DNA from: Ardenticatenaceae bacterium
GTDB lineage: Bacteria; Chloroflexota; Anaerolineae; Promineifilales; Promineifilaceae
NCBI GenBank assembly: GCA_020634235.1
Contig: JACKCB010000003.1
Coordinates: 236,594-300,593, forward strand
Reading direction: 5' to 3'
Length of the DNA stretch: 64,000 bases
Position 1 is the first letter of the stretch. Each line of letters begins with the position of its first letter. Below the pieces are notes generated by a model. It made no database searches. It was not told the DNA's origin and saw only the letters and a list, made by a program, of their open reading frames with translations. Of this stretch, positions 43,767 to 52,935 are shown one piece after another. The position numbers and the translations under genes are program-made.

Positions 43767-44480
43767 ATGCACGGCTCAACCAGTCCCGCGGCCGACACCC
43801 TGCTCAAACAGGTTCCATTTTTCACCAAGCTCAATCCTGAAGAAGCAGCCGCGCTGGCCGAACGCCTCATACCGCGCCGCTTCAGCCCTGGCCAGGTCAT
43901 CTTCCACCTCGGTGACCCCGGCGGACTCCTCTACATCATCATACGTGGCAAAGTCAAAATCTCCCACAGCACCCCCGACGGCCAGGAAGCACTCCTGGCC
44001 ATCCTTGGCAGTGGCGATTTCTTTGGCGAACTGGCCCTGCTGGATGAATCCCCCCGCTCGGCCACGGCCGAAGCCATCGAACCCACCGACACCCTGACCC
44101 TCCACCGCGAAGAGTTCTTGCGCTTCCTCACCCACAATCCCAGCTTCGTCACCCACGTGCTGCAAACACTGGCCAAGCGCATCCGCAACCTCAACGACCA
44201 GATCAGTGACATCTTCTTCCTGGACCTGAACGGCCGGCTGGCGCGCACCCTGCTAAACCTGGCCGCGCAGCATGGCAAACCAGTGAAAGACGGCATCCTC
44301 ATCGACATCTCCCTCACCCAAACCGACCTGGCCGAAATGACCGGGGCCACCCGCGTCAGCATCAACAAAACCCTGGGGCGTTTCCGGCGGGCCAAATGGG
44401 TGCGCTCCGAAGGCCGCCGCTTCATCATCCTGAACCAGAAAGCACTGCGCAACCTGATCCAGATTTCCGGCGGCGCTTGA
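43767..44480 (+). CDS. Crp/Fnr family transcription regulator
   Basis: A 237-residue regulator with a cNMP-binding domain (residues ~15-130) and a winged-helix C-terminus (~155-230). The binding cassette FFGELALLDESPRSATAEAIE keeps the Glu and Arg that hold the phosphate and ribose of cyclic nucleotides in Crp. There are no clustered N-terminal Cys residues, so it is not an Fe-S Fnr. The recognition helix lies in TDLAEMTGATRVSINKTLGRFR. It probably senses cAMP or a related ligand. The apt-like gene lies 140 bases downstream. AGGAGAGAAGAG precedes the ATG. Confidence 0.9.
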   Translation: MHGSTSPAADTLLKQVPFFTKLNPEEAAALAERLIPRRFSPGQVIFHLGDPGGLLYIIIRGKVKISHSTPDGQEALLAILGSGDFFGELALLDESPRSATAEAIEPTDTLTLHREEFLRFLTHNPSFVTHVLQTLAKRIRNLNDQISDIFFLDLNGRLARTLLNLAAQHGKPVKDGILIDISLTQTDLAEMTGATRVSINKTLGRFRRAKWVRSEGRRFIILNQKALRNLIQISGGA

Positions 44481-44620
44481 GCGGCCCCAGCCCGGCCGGG
44501 GCCAGCCGCACCCCAACCCTGCTCACCCTCCCTGGCTGCCTCCAGAACCACCTTGCCCGTGTCTCGTTTCTGGCGCACACAAAACACCACGGGCACAGCA
44601 ACACACAAAGGAAAGATCGC

Positions 44621-45169
44621 ATGTCCACTCGTCAAACCCACACCGTCACCGTGGCCGGCCTGACACGCCACCTGCCCCTCTTTGAAGTCGCCCCCGGCGT
44701 ACGCATCGCCATCTTCAACATGCTTGGCGACACCTACGTCGTCAAAGCCGCCGCCGCCGCCCTGGCCGAGCGCCTCAAAGGCACCCCTGCCCAGGTCCTG
44801 CTCACCGCCGAGGCCAAAAGCATGCCCCTCGTCTACGAAATGAGCGCCCTCATGGGCCTGCCCTACGTGGTCCTGCGCAAAAGCTACAAAAGCTACATGG
44901 GCGAAGCCCTCAAAGCAGAGACCAAATCCATCACCACCGGCAACACCCAGATTCTCTACCTGGACGAAAAAGACATCCCCTTGCTCCAGGGCAAGCAAGT
45001 CATCATCGTGGATGACGTCGTCAGCACCGGCAGCACCTTGCAAGGCATGGCCACAATCGTGCAAACCGCCGGCGGTCACACCCTGGCCACCGCCGCCGTC
45101 TTCACCGAAGGCGCTCAGGACTGGTCCCACGTCGTCGCCCTGGGCAACCTGCCCGTCTTCCTCGACTAA
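44621..45169 (+). CDS. apt: Adenine-type phosphoribosyltransferase
   Basis: A 182-residue type I PRTase with the PRPP motif VIIVDDVVSTGST (near residue 130) and an Apt/PurR-like N-terminal half (EAKSMPLVYEMSALMGLPYVVLRKSYK). It most resembles adenine phosphoribosyltransferase and related PurR-type proteins; the substrate base is inferred. AAAGGAAAGATC precedes ATG 44621. The frame is open further upstream (44396), but that overlaps the regulator gene. Confidence 0.85.
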   Translation: MSTRQTHTVTVAGLTRHLPLFEVAPGVRIAIFNMLGDTYVVKAAAAALAERLKGTPAQVLLTAEAKSMPLVYEMSALMGLPYVVLRKSYKSYMGEALKAETKSITTGNTQILYLDEKDIPLLQGKQVIIVDDVVSTGSTLQGMATIVQTAGGHTLATAAVFTEGAQDWSHVVALGNLPVFLD

Positions 45170-45250
45170 CCGGGCCGCAACGGCCCACAAAAACCAACCA
45201 CCCAATCCGCTTCATTCACCTGTCGCCACTCCCCGCACCCAAAACCAGCC

Positions 45251-46849
45251 ATGAATACGCCGCCCGACGCCGCCGTTCTCTCCATCTTCAACCACCTCTT
45301 CGCCTCCGTCGCCGAGGAGATGGGCGTCACCCTGGAACGCACCGCCTTCAGCCCCAACATCAAAGAGCGGCTAGACTTCAGTTGCGCCCTCTTCCTGGGC
45401 GATGGCCGGATGCTGGCCCAGGCCGCCCACATCCCGGTACACCTGGGGGCCATGCCCGCCTCGGTCCAGGCCGCGCTGGCCCACTGCGCCCCGTTCGAGC
45501 CAGGTGATGTAATCATCCTCAACGATCCCTACCTGGGCGGCACCCACCTGCCCGACGTCACCCTGGTCTCACCCGTCTTTCTGGCGGACACCCCGGCCGG
45601 GACCACACCCCCGCCCCCGCCCTTCTTCGTCGCCAGCCGCGCCCACCACGCCGACATCGGCGGCATCTCCCCCGGCTCCATGCCCCTTTCCACCGAGCTG
45701 TACCAGGAAGGACTGATCATCCCCCCCCTCAAACTACTAGCCGCCGGGCAGCGCAACGAAGCCCTCTGGCAGCTCATTTTGCGCAACGTACGCACCCCGG
45801 CCGAGCGCGACGGCGACCTGGCCGCCCAACTCGCCGCCCACAACACCGGTGCCCGGCGGCTGGCCGGCATCGTGCAGCGCTACGGCCTGCCCACCGTCCT
45901 CGGCTACGCCGACCAACTGATTGACTACGCGCAGCGGCTCACTCGCGCCGCCGTCGCCCGCATCCCGGCCGGGCAATACACCTTCCGCGACATCCTGGAC
46001 AACGACGGCCAATCCACCACCCCCGTGCCCATCCAGGTCACCATCCAGGTCCGCGGCGAGGCCATGCTGGTCGATTTTGCCGGTACCGCCCCGGCCGTGC
46101 GCGGCAACCTCAACGCCGTGCCGGCCATCGTCCATTCCGCCGTGGTCTACTGCCTGCGCTGCCTGGCCCTGGAACTGCTGGGGCTGCCCCTGCCCATGAA
46201 CCAGGGCGCGTTCGCCCCGCTCACCATCCACATCCCGGCCGGGTCCCTGCTAGACCCTCACCCCCCCCACGCCGTCGCCGCCGGCAACGTAGAAACCTCA
46301 CAGCGGCTGGTAGACGTCGTCTTTGGCGCGCTGGCCCAGGCCCTACCCGCGCTCGTCCCCGCCGCCAGCCAGGGCACCATGAACAACCTGACCTTTGGCG
46401 GCCAAAACGAGCAGGGCAGCTTCGCCTATTACGAAACAATGGGCGGCGGCCTGGGCGCCGGGCCGCAGGCGGATGGCGGCCACGCCATGCACGCCCACAT
46501 GAGCAACACCCTCAACACGCCGGTCGAAGCGCTGGAATACGCCTACCCGCTGCGCGTCACCCAATACAGCCTGCGCACCGGCTCCGGTGGCCCCGGCCAA
46601 CACCCCGGCGGCGATGGCCTGGTACGCGCCATCCAGTTCTTGCAGCCGGTCACCGCCACCATCACCAGCGAGCGCCGCGCGCAGCCCCCCTATGGCTTGC
46701 AGGGTGCCCGGCCGGGGCAGTGCGGCCGCAACACCCTCATCCGCCAGGGAGAAGAGCAAGAACTACCCGGCAAAACCACCCTGGACCTCCAAGCCGGGGA
46801 CATCCTGCGCATTGCCACCCCCGGTGGCGGCGGCTGGGGCGCGGCCTAA
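45251..46849 (+). CDS. hyuB: Hydantoinase B/oxoprolinase family protein
   Basis: A 532-residue HyuB subunit. Characteristic blocks are FSPNIKERLDFSCALF near the start, LNDPYLGGTHLPDVTL, ASRAHHADIGGISPGSMP, and GGGLGAGPQADGGHAMHAHMSNTLNTPVEALE. HyuB normally works with HyuA to open hydantoin or 5-oxoproline rings with ATP; acetone carboxylase subunits are related. No HyuA gene is next to it or elsewhere in the window, so its partner must be encoded elsewhere. No Shine-Dalgarno is evident. Confidence 0.88.
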   Translation: MNTPPDAAVLSIFNHLFASVAEEMGVTLERTAFSPNIKERLDFSCALFLGDGRMLAQAAHIPVHLGAMPASVQAALAHCAPFEPGDVIILNDPYLGGTHLPDVTLVSPVFLADTPAGTTPPPPPFFVASRAHHADIGGISPGSMPLSTELYQEGLIIPPLKLLAAGQRNEALWQLILRNVRTPAERDGDLAAQLAAHNTGARRLAGIVQRYGLPTVLGYADQLIDYAQRLTRAAVARIPAGQYTFRDILDNDGQSTTPVPIQVTIQVRGEAMLVDFAGTAPAVRGNLNAVPAIVHSAVVYCLRCLALELLGLPLPMNQGAFAPLTIHIPAGSLLDPHPPHAVAAGNVETSQRLVDVVFGALAQALPALVPAASQGTMNNLTFGGQNEQGSFAYYETMGGGLGAGPQADGGHAMHAHMSNTLNTPVEALEYAYPLRVTQYSLRTGSGGPGQHPGGDGLVRAIQFLQPVTATITSERRAQPPYGLQGARPGQCGRNTLIRQGEEQELPGKTTLDLQAGDILRIATPGGGGWGAA

Positions 46850-46872
46850 GCCACCCCCCAGAAAATCGTCGC

Positions 46873-46901
46873 TTCACTTCTTGCCCAGCCTGCGTTACAA
46901 T
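46873..46901 (+). promoter_or_regulatory. Promoter of VanY-CapA operon, leaderless-type
   Basis: TTCACT (46873-46878), a 17-base spacer and TACAAT (46896-46901), then 8 bases to ATG 46910, with no Shine-Dalgarno. Confidence 0.45.
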
Positions 46902-46909
46902 TCCCGCCT

Positions 46910-47830
46910 ATGACACCCATGCTTCGCCCATTCTTCGCCATCTGTGTGCTGCTGCTGGCCGGCTTGCTAAGCGGCTGCCAGGCCCCGGCCGGGGCACAAG
47001 CCGCCAACGCCACCACCCCGCCAGCTCCCACCACGCCGGCCGCAGCCACAACGGAGGTCCCCACCCTGCCGCCACCGCAGCCCGTCACCGCCACCCCATC
47101 CCCCACCAGCACGCCCAGCCCCACCGCCACCGCCACCGGCACCGCCACCATCACCCCCAGCCCCAGCCCCACCGCCACCCCCATTGGCCCCTGCACCGAG
47201 CGCGTGCCCACCGACGACCTGCTCACCCTGGTGACGCGCACCTACCCGCTCAGCCGCAATTACACGCCCGGAGACCTGGTCGCCATCCTTCCCTACTTCC
47301 CCATGGGCGTCACCCTCGGCTACCCCACCGAGGTGCGCCAGGTCATGCTCCAGCCGCTCATCACCATCGTCGAAGCCATGCAAAGCGACGGCCTCGCCCC
47401 CTTCATCATCTCCGGCTACCGCAGCTACAGCGCCCAGGCCATCGCCCGCCAGAAGTGGGAGTCAAAATACCCCGCCTGGGTCGACCAGATCAGCGCCATC
47501 CCCGGCACCAGCGAACACCAACTGGGAACCACCGTCGATTTTGGCTCGCCAGAGCTGCCGGACATTGTGGGCGAGCCGGACATCCAGTTCCACACCTACT
47601 TCTACATGACGCGCGAGGGCATCTGGCTGGAGGAGCACGCCCACGAGTACGGCTTCACCCTCAGCTACCCGCGTGATACCCTGGAACTAACCGGCTTTTA
47701 TTACGAGCCGTGGCACTACCGCTACGTGGGCGTGGAAATGGCCACCATGCTCAAAGAGCAGGGCATCACCCTCACCCAATACCTGCTGGAAACGCAGCCC
47801 ATCCCCTGCATTCCCACCCCGGAGCCATAA
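46910..47830 (+). CDS. D-alanyl-D-alanine carboxypeptidase lipoprotein (VanY/M15B)
   Basis: A 306-residue lipoprotein. The signal ends in LLSGC (lipobox), followed by a long Thr/Pro/Ser linker (residues ~35-95) and a VanY domain. The Zn-peptidase motifs are intact: SGYRSYSAQ, SEHQLGTTVDF and EPWHYRYVG. It trims the terminal D-Ala of peptidoglycan stems, affecting crosslinking. The next gene begins 4 bases after its stop, so VanY and CapA lipoproteins form an operon. A promoter ends 8 bases before its ATG. Confidence 0.92.
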   Translation: MTPMLRPFFAICVLLLAGLLSGCQAPAGAQAANATTPPAPTTPAAATTEVPTLPPPQPVTATPSPTSTPSPTATATGTATITPSPSPTATPIGPCTERVPTDDLLTLVTRTYPLSRNYTPGDLVAILPYFPMGVTLGYPTEVRQVMLQPLITIVEAMQSDGLAPFIISGYRSYSAQAIARQKWESKYPAWVDQISAIPGTSEHQLGTTVDFGSPELPDIVGEPDIQFHTYFYMTREGIWLEEHAHEYGFTLSYPRDTLELTGFYYEPWHYRYVGVEMATMLKEQGITLTQYLLETQPIPCIPTPEP

Positions 47831-47834
47831 GCCA

Positions 47835-49472
47835 ATGACGCACCAGACACGCCAGACGATACTGCTGCGCCGCGCCTGGTGGGGGGTGCTATTGCTCCTG
47901 CTGTTGGCCGGCTGCACCCCGGCCGGGCCAGAACCTACCCTGGAGATGGCCCTCATTAACCCCACCGCTGTTCCCGCCCTGCCCACAGCCACCCCCCTGC
48001 CGCCGCCGGCTGCGGCAACCCTGCCCCCCAGCGCCACCCCCCTTCCCACCGCCACCGCTACCCCGATCCCCTCCCCCACGCCGCTGCCCCTGGTTCGCCT
48101 GGCCTACCCGGCCGGGTGGGAAGCACGCCTCGAACCAGTGCTGGCCACCCTGCAAAACAGCGGCTGGCAGTGGCAGGGCCTCCCGGTCAGCGCCCCGGCC
48201 GGGGCATTGGCCGCCGGGCAGGCCGACCTGGCCCTGGACGCCGGGCAAGAAGGCCTCCCGGCCGGGGCGCGCCCCCTGGCCGTGGCCATCCCCTTCACCA
48301 CCCCCTGGGAAGAGACCAGCCTGGCCAAAGCCCAAGAAATCCAGACCTACGGCAACAGCCTGGCCCAGATTGTGCCTTACGACACCCTGACGCCGGAGCG
48401 CAAAGCGCTGCGCATCGATGGGCTGCGCCCCATCGACCCCGGCTACCCGCTGCAGCAGCCCTATGCCCTGGCCGCCGCCGCCGGTTACGAGGCGGCCGCC
48501 GCCCTGCTGGCCCCGTCACTGGCCGAAGCCGTCAGCCGCCAGGCGTTCGTGCACATCGCCGCCGCCGGCGACATCAATCTCGACCGTACCCTGGGGCAGG
48601 CCATCAACAATGGCCGGCTGGAATACCCCTTCGCCATCGTCGCCCCCCTCTTCCAGGCGGCCGACATCGCCGTGGGCAACCTGGAGTGCGCCCTGGGAGA
48701 CGTCGGCGAGCCGGCCGACAAATCCTACACCTTCCGCGCCCCCCCGGCCGGGGCCGAAGCCCTGGCCATGGGCGGCTTTGACGTGATCACCCTGGCCAAT
48801 AACCACGCCATGGATTACGGTCCCGAGGCCCTGCTGCAAGGGCTGGGGCTGCTGCACGCGGCCGGGCTGGCCACCATCGGCGCTGGGGCAGACGACGCCG
48901 CCGCCCACCAGCCGGCCATCCTCACCAGCGACGGGCTGCGCGTGGCCTTTCTGGGCTACGTCCACGTGCCGGTGGAAGGGCGCAGCCCCTTTTTCGACAC
49001 CCAAACTTGGAGTGCCACCGCCAGCGCCCCCGGCCTGGCCTGGGCCGACCCGGCCCGCGTGGCCAGCGACGTGGCTGCCGCCCGCCAGCAGGCCGACCTG
49101 GTCGTAGTCGTCCTGCACAGCGGCTACGAGTACGTGCCGCCCCCCAGCGAGGAACAAATGGCCGCCGCCCGCGCCGCCATCGATGCCGGCGCAGCGTTGG
49201 TCATCGGCCACCACGCCCACATCCTGCAAGGCATTGAATTCTACAACGGCGGCGTCATCGTCTATGGCCTGGCCAACTTCGCCTTCACCATCGACGGCCC
49301 GCCAGAGACGGCCATCCTGAACGCCTGGCTGGACAAAAGCGGCGTGCGGCAGATTGAGCTGATCCCGGCCGTGGTGCAGTTGGGCGGGCAGCCCCGCCTG
49401 GCCGACCCCACAGAAGCGCCGCTCATCCTGGACACCATCTACCGGCTGACCAATTCGCTCAACCCCCGCTAA
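47835..49472 (+). CDS. CapA family lipoprotein (poly-gamma-glutamate-type metallophosphatase)
   Basis: A 545-residue lipoprotein (lipobox LLLAGC). A Thr/Pro linker is followed by a region resembling a periplasmic binding fragment (LVRLAYPAGWEARLEPVLATLQNSG, ~85-240), then the CapA phosphodiesterase-like domain (~240-520): AAAGDINLDRTLG, NLECALGDVG, TLANNHAMDYG, VVVVLHSGYEYVP and VIGHHAHILQGIEFYNGGVIVYGLANFAF. CapA proteins take part in polyglutamate or capsule metabolism and wall remodelling. The substrate-binding-like N-terminal half is an unusual addition. It is second in the VanY operon. Confidence 0.88.
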   Translation: MTHQTRQTILLRRAWWGVLLLLLLAGCTPAGPEPTLEMALINPTAVPALPTATPLPPPAAATLPPSATPLPTATATPIPSPTPLPLVRLAYPAGWEARLEPVLATLQNSGWQWQGLPVSAPAGALAAGQADLALDAGQEGLPAGARPLAVAIPFTTPWEETSLAKAQEIQTYGNSLAQIVPYDTLTPERKALRIDGLRPIDPGYPLQQPYALAAAAGYEAAAALLAPSLAEAVSRQAFVHIAAAGDINLDRTLGQAINNGRLEYPFAIVAPLFQAADIAVGNLECALGDVGEPADKSYTFRAPPAGAEALAMGGFDVITLANNHAMDYGPEALLQGLGLLHAAGLATIGAGADDAAAHQPAILTSDGLRVAFLGYVHVPVEGRSPFFDTQTWSATASAPGLAWADPARVASDVAAARQQADLVVVVLHSGYEYVPPPSEEQMAAARAAIDAGAALVIGHHAHILQGIEFYNGGVIVYGLANFAFTIDGPPETAILNAWLDKSGVRQIELIPAVVQLGGQPRLADPTEAPLILDTIYRLTNSLNPR

Positions 49473-49512
49473 GCTGCCCCGCCCCCGGCCGGGACAAGAG
49501 AAGGTTGTATCC

Positions 49513-50367
49513 ATGCGCATCAACGAGGTCATCCGCACCATTGAGCAGGCCGTACCGGGCGCGCCCTTCCCCAGAACGGTCGACAAGCTACAGGTGGGCG
49601 ACGCGCGCCAGCCGGTGCAAGCCATCGTCACCACCTTCATGGCCACCTACGCCGTCATCGCCCACGCGGCCAGGCTGGGAGCCAATCTCATCATCACCCA
49701 CGAACCAACCTTCTACCAGCAGCCCACCTGGTGGCTGCAAGACGACCCCGTCTACAAGGCCAAGATGGCCCTCCTTCGCCAGCACCAGATGGCCATCTGG
49801 CGCTTTCACGATGGCTGGCACATGCACCGGCCGGATGGCATCTACACCGGCCTGCTGAAGGCGCTGGACTGGGAGGCGTATGCCGAACCGCGCGACGACT
49901 GGCTGGCCTCCCCCCTGGCCAGACGCCTCCTCAAGGATGCCGGGCTGGCCGCCTTTGCCGACCCCTCCCGCGCTTACCTGTGCACCATCCCGCCCATGAC
50001 GCTGACCGCCCTGGCGGCGCTGTTCCGGGCGCGGCTGGGCAGCGGCCCGCTGCGCGTCGCCGGCCCGGCCGACCTGCCCTGCCGGCGGGTGGCGCTGCTG
50101 CCCGGCTCTTTGCCGGGCATTCTGCAAACCGCCATGCTGGGGCGCAACGATGTGGACCTGCTGGTCGTGGGCGAGCTGAACGAATGGGAGAGCTGTGAGT
50201 ATGTGCGTGACGCGGCCTACACCGGCCGGGCCAAAGGGCTGATCGTGCTGGGCCACGCCCAAAGCGAGGAGCCAGGCATGGCCTGGCTGGCCGAATGGCT
50301 GCAACCACGGCTGCCGGGGGTACCGGTGGTGCACGTCCCGGCCGGGGGTCCCCTGCGCCACGAATAG
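49513..50367 (+). CDS. Nif3-like dinuclear metal centre protein
   Basis: A 284-residue Nif3/GTP-cyclohydrolase-I-type-2-like protein. The N-terminal half has the DUF34 pattern (VDKLQVGDARQPVQAIVTTFMATYAVIAHAARLGANLIITHEPTFY), in which the His of THEPTFY is a metal ligand, plus HDGWHMHRPDGIYTGL. The later half has LLPGSLPGILQTAM...DVDLLVVGELNEWESCEYVRDA. The family binds two metals in a hexamer but its reaction is unproven. It lacks the usual central CutA-like insertion. GAAGG precedes the ATG. Confidence 0.82.
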   Translation: MRINEVIRTIEQAVPGAPFPRTVDKLQVGDARQPVQAIVTTFMATYAVIAHAARLGANLIITHEPTFYQQPTWWLQDDPVYKAKMALLRQHQMAIWRFHDGWHMHRPDGIYTGLLKALDWEAYAEPRDDWLASPLARRLLKDAGLAAFADPSRAYLCTIPPMTLTALAALFRARLGSGPLRVAGPADLPCRRVALLPGSLPGILQTAMLGRNDVDLLVVGELNEWESCEYVRDAAYTGRAKGLIVLGHAQSEEPGMAWLAEWLQPRLPGVPVVHVPAGGPLRHE

Positions 50368-50389
50368 CGTGACCACCCCCCATCCTCAT

Positions 50390-50417
50390 TTGACAAATCC
50401 CGCCGCCCCGCTACAGT
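50390..50417 (+). promoter_or_regulatory. Promoter of antiporter-PII-like operon
   Basis: A perfect TTGACA (50390-50395), 16 bases, then TACAGT (50412-50417). The leader is about 33 bases and ends in AAGGAACCCC before ATG 50457. Confidence 0.65.
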
Positions 50418-50456
50418 AAAGCCCTTGCAACTGGCCGGCGAACAACAAGGAACCCC

Positions 50457-51722
50457 ATGGCAAGCGAATTTCTAGATTTCATCCTGGCCATCGTGGTCAT
50501 CATCCTCGCCGCCAAAACCGGCGGCTACATCAGCAACCGGTTGGGGCAGCCTTCCGTCCTGGGCGAACTGCTGGCCGGCCTGCTGTTGGGGCCAACCGTG
50601 CTGGACATGCTCCACAGTTGGCCCGTTTTTGCGGCCACACCCCATCTCTCCGAATCCATCACCCTGCTGGCCGAACTGGGCGTCATCCTCCTGATGCTGT
50701 TGGCCGGGCTAGAGCTGCACCTGGCCGAACTGCTGGGGGCGGGCAAGGTATCGGCCGTGGCCGGCGTTTTGGGCGTCTTCCTGCCGCTGGCCCTGGGCAT
50801 TGGCACCGCCATGCTGTTTGGCCTGGAGTTTTCCGAGGCGCTGTTCATCGGCCTGGCCTTGTCAGCCACCAGCGTCAGCATCTCCGCCCAGACACTGCTG
50901 GAATTGGGCGTACTGCGCAGCCGGGTGGGGCTGGCGCTGCTGGGCGCCGCCGTCTTCGATGACATCCTGGTCATCCTCATCCTTTCCGTGTCCCTGGCCC
51001 TGGTCACCGGGAGCGGCGGGCTGGTCAGCATTGCCGGCACAGTCCTGCGCATCCTGGGGTACCTGCTGGCCGCTTCGGCGGTGGGCATGTTGCTGCTGCC
51101 GCGCCTGCTGCCCCAGGTGAGCCGCCTGCAAATCAGCAAGGGACTGCTGGCCCTTACGCTGGTACTCTGCCTGCTGTACGCCTGGTCAGCGGAGGTGTTG
51201 GGCGGCATGGCGGCCATTACCGGAGCGTTCCTGGTGGGCCTGTTTCTGGCGCGCACGCCGTTCAAGCAAAGCATCGAGGAAGGGATCTCGGCCATGGCCT
51301 ATGCCTTCTTCGTGCCCATTTTCTTTGTGAATATCGGCCTGGATGTGGACCTGACGGCCATTGGCAGCAATGACTGGCTGCTGGCGCTGGTCATTACCGT
51401 CATAGCGGTGCTGAGCAAGATTGTGGGCAGCGGCGGCGGGGCCAGGCTGGCCGGTTTCAGCACCCGCGAATCGCTGCAGTTGGGCATTGGCATGGTTTCG
51501 CGCGGCGAGGTGGGGCTGATTGTGGCCTCCTTCGCCCTGGTGGAAGGGCTGATCAGTTCGGCCAGTTTCTCGATTGTGGTTTTTATGGTGATTGTGGCGA
51601 CGATTCTGACCCCGCCGCTGCTGCGAGCTTCGTTTGCCTCCCCGACTCGGTCGGACCCGGCCGGGCCGGGCACAGCCGCAAAAGTTATGGCGCAGCGGGA
51701 AAACGACGGCCCCCAAGCGTAA
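50457..51722 (+). CDS. CPA2-family cation:proton antiporter
   Basis: A 421-residue membrane protein with about 12-13 helices and the Kef/NapA-type motifs: RLGQPSVLGELLAGLLLGPTVLDM near the N-terminus, LFIGLALSATSVSISAQTLLELG, GAAVFDDILVI and a C-terminal RGEVGLIVASFALVEG. The acidic residue in the DD pair of the ion-binding helix is present. It has no C-terminal TrkA/RCK domain, so it is a bare pump. It probably exchanges Na+ or K+ for H+. The PII-like gene 9 bases downstream may control it. Confidence 0.9.
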   Translation: MASEFLDFILAIVVIILAAKTGGYISNRLGQPSVLGELLAGLLLGPTVLDMLHSWPVFAATPHLSESITLLAELGVILLMLLAGLELHLAELLGAGKVSAVAGVLGVFLPLALGIGTAMLFGLEFSEALFIGLALSATSVSISAQTLLELGVLRSRVGLALLGAAVFDDILVILILSVSLALVTGSGGLVSIAGTVLRILGYLLAASAVGMLLLPRLLPQVSRLQISKGLLALTLVLCLLYAWSAEVLGGMAAITGAFLVGLFLARTPFKQSIEEGISAMAYAFFVPIFFVNIGLDVDLTAIGSNDWLLALVITVIAVLSKIVGSGGGARLAGFSTRESLQLGIGMVSRGEVGLIVASFALVEGLISSASFSIVVFMVIVATILTPPLLRASFASPTRSDPAGPGTAAKVMAQRENDGPQA

Positions 51723-51731
51723 GGAGCAAAT

Positions 51732-52100
51732 ATGTATCACATGGTATTGCTGGTCATCAACAACGTCGATCAATGCTTCCCCGTGCTGGACGCCTGGGAG
51801 GCGCTGCAAGTCGGTGGGGTGACCATTCTGGAGAGCACCGGCCTCGGCCGGATGAAAAGAGCGGGACCGCGCGATGATTTGCCCCTCATGCCCAGCCTGA
51901 CCAGCCTGCTGAAGGGGCGCGAAGAGCGGCACCGCACGCTGTTCACAGTGGTAGACAGCGAAGAGAAGGTAGACCAGCTCATCGCCGCCACCGAGGCGAT
52001 CATCGGCGACCTGAACAAGGCCGACAATGGGGTGCTGTTTGTGCTGCCGGTCTCGCGGGTGGCCGGGCTGCAGGGAGCCCAGGAACGGGCACGCAAGTAG
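51732..52100 (+). CDS. PII-like protein linked to the antiporter
   Basis: A 122-residue protein. The pattern MYHMVLLVINNVDQCFPVLDAWEALQVGGVTILESTGLG, a mid-section LLKGREERHRTLFTVVDSEEKVDQLIAATEAIIGDL, and FVLPVSRVAG match the GlnB-like ferredoxin-type fold of PII-like proteins. There is no Tyr51 uridylylation site, so signalling by nucleotide or ion binding is likelier. It begins 9 bases after the antiporter stop. Members fused or linked to transporters commonly regulate them; here that is inference. Confidence 0.7.
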   Translation: MYHMVLLVINNVDQCFPVLDAWEALQVGGVTILESTGLGRMKRAGPRDDLPLMPSLTSLLKGREERHRTLFTVVDSEEKVDQLIAATEAIIGDLNKADNGVLFVLPVSRVAGLQGAQERARK

Positions 52101-52289
52101 GCGGCCCAATGCCGCCGCCCCGGCCGGGCGCTGCCCACAGGAAAAACGAGCCGCGTATGCGTTTACTATGCCATTAGATTCGCCCCTATTTTGGGCAGGA
52201 GGGCACGGCCATGCCGCTGCCACCTGAACATGGACCACGCTGGAAGCAAACGCCAGCATAACGCCAGTCTCAGCCACAAGGAGTGAGTA

Positions 52290-52925
52290 ATGGGCACCTT
52301 TCTCGTCGATCTGAATAGTTTCACAGTCATCAAGAAGTCAGACTTGGGCCGGGACGAACCATACCTTTGGCTCTTTGGTATTGCCATTGAGTTGGGGGTG
52401 GGTTCCAGTAGCGACCCCACCCGCTTCATCATCAAGCGCCCGGCCGGGCCGGGCAACCTGGGCGGGCGCTTCAAGAAGGGGGAAAAGCGCACCATCCCCA
52501 ACAGCGTCGGCCGTATCGAGAAGCCGGTCCAGCCGATCTTCGGCCGGCTGGGACTGGGGTTCATCACCATGGCCTGGGACCATGACCGGACCCCGGCCGG
52601 GGCCGTGCAAGCCGCCTATGGCGATGCCGCCCTGGTGCTCAACGACTTCATTCAGGGCCGTGTCCAGACACTGAACACCGGGCCGCTGTCTGATGCGGAG
52701 CTGGCCGCCATCCGCCATGATATCGAGGGACACATCCGCGACCGTTTCAAGGCAACCGTGACCTTGCGCCGGCCGGGGTCGCTAAACCAGGACGACTTCG
52801 TGGGCATGGATTTCCGGTTTATCACCCCAGACCCGGCCGGGACACACCAGGAAGACCTGAGCATGAACTTTGCCGCGCGCGGCGTCTCCTACCAGGTAGA
52901 CGGCCTGCTCCGCTACACGCCATAA
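52290..52925 (+). CDS. Conserved hypothetical protein
   Basis: A 211-residue soluble protein (MGTFLVDLNSFTVIKKSDLGRDEPYLWLFGIAIELG...) with no signal or membrane segment and no motif I recognise. It seems beta-rich with blocks GFITMAWDHDRTPAGAVQAAYGDAALVLNDFI and LSMNFAARGVSYQVDGLLRYTP. AGGAG precedes ATG 52290. Its 3' end faces a convergent gene through a hairpin. Several decamer copies lie inside. Function unknown. Confidence 0.7.
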   Translation: MGTFLVDLNSFTVIKKSDLGRDEPYLWLFGIAIELGVGSSSDPTRFIIKRPAGPGNLGGRFKKGEKRTIPNSVGRIEKPVQPIFGRLGLGFITMAWDHDRTPAGAVQAAYGDAALVLNDFIQGRVQTLNTGPLSDAELAAIRHDIEGHIRDRFKATVTLRRPGSLNQDDFVGMDFRFITPDPAGTHQEDLSMNFAARGVSYQVDGLLRYTP

Positions 52926-52935
52926 CCCGGCCGGG

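Noticed and set aside
47060..47190. CCACCG-type tandem repeats as a CRISPR or satellite array
   Set aside because: The repeats are irregular and code for a Thr/Pro/Ser linker in the VanY lipoprotein, so low-complexity protein explains them.
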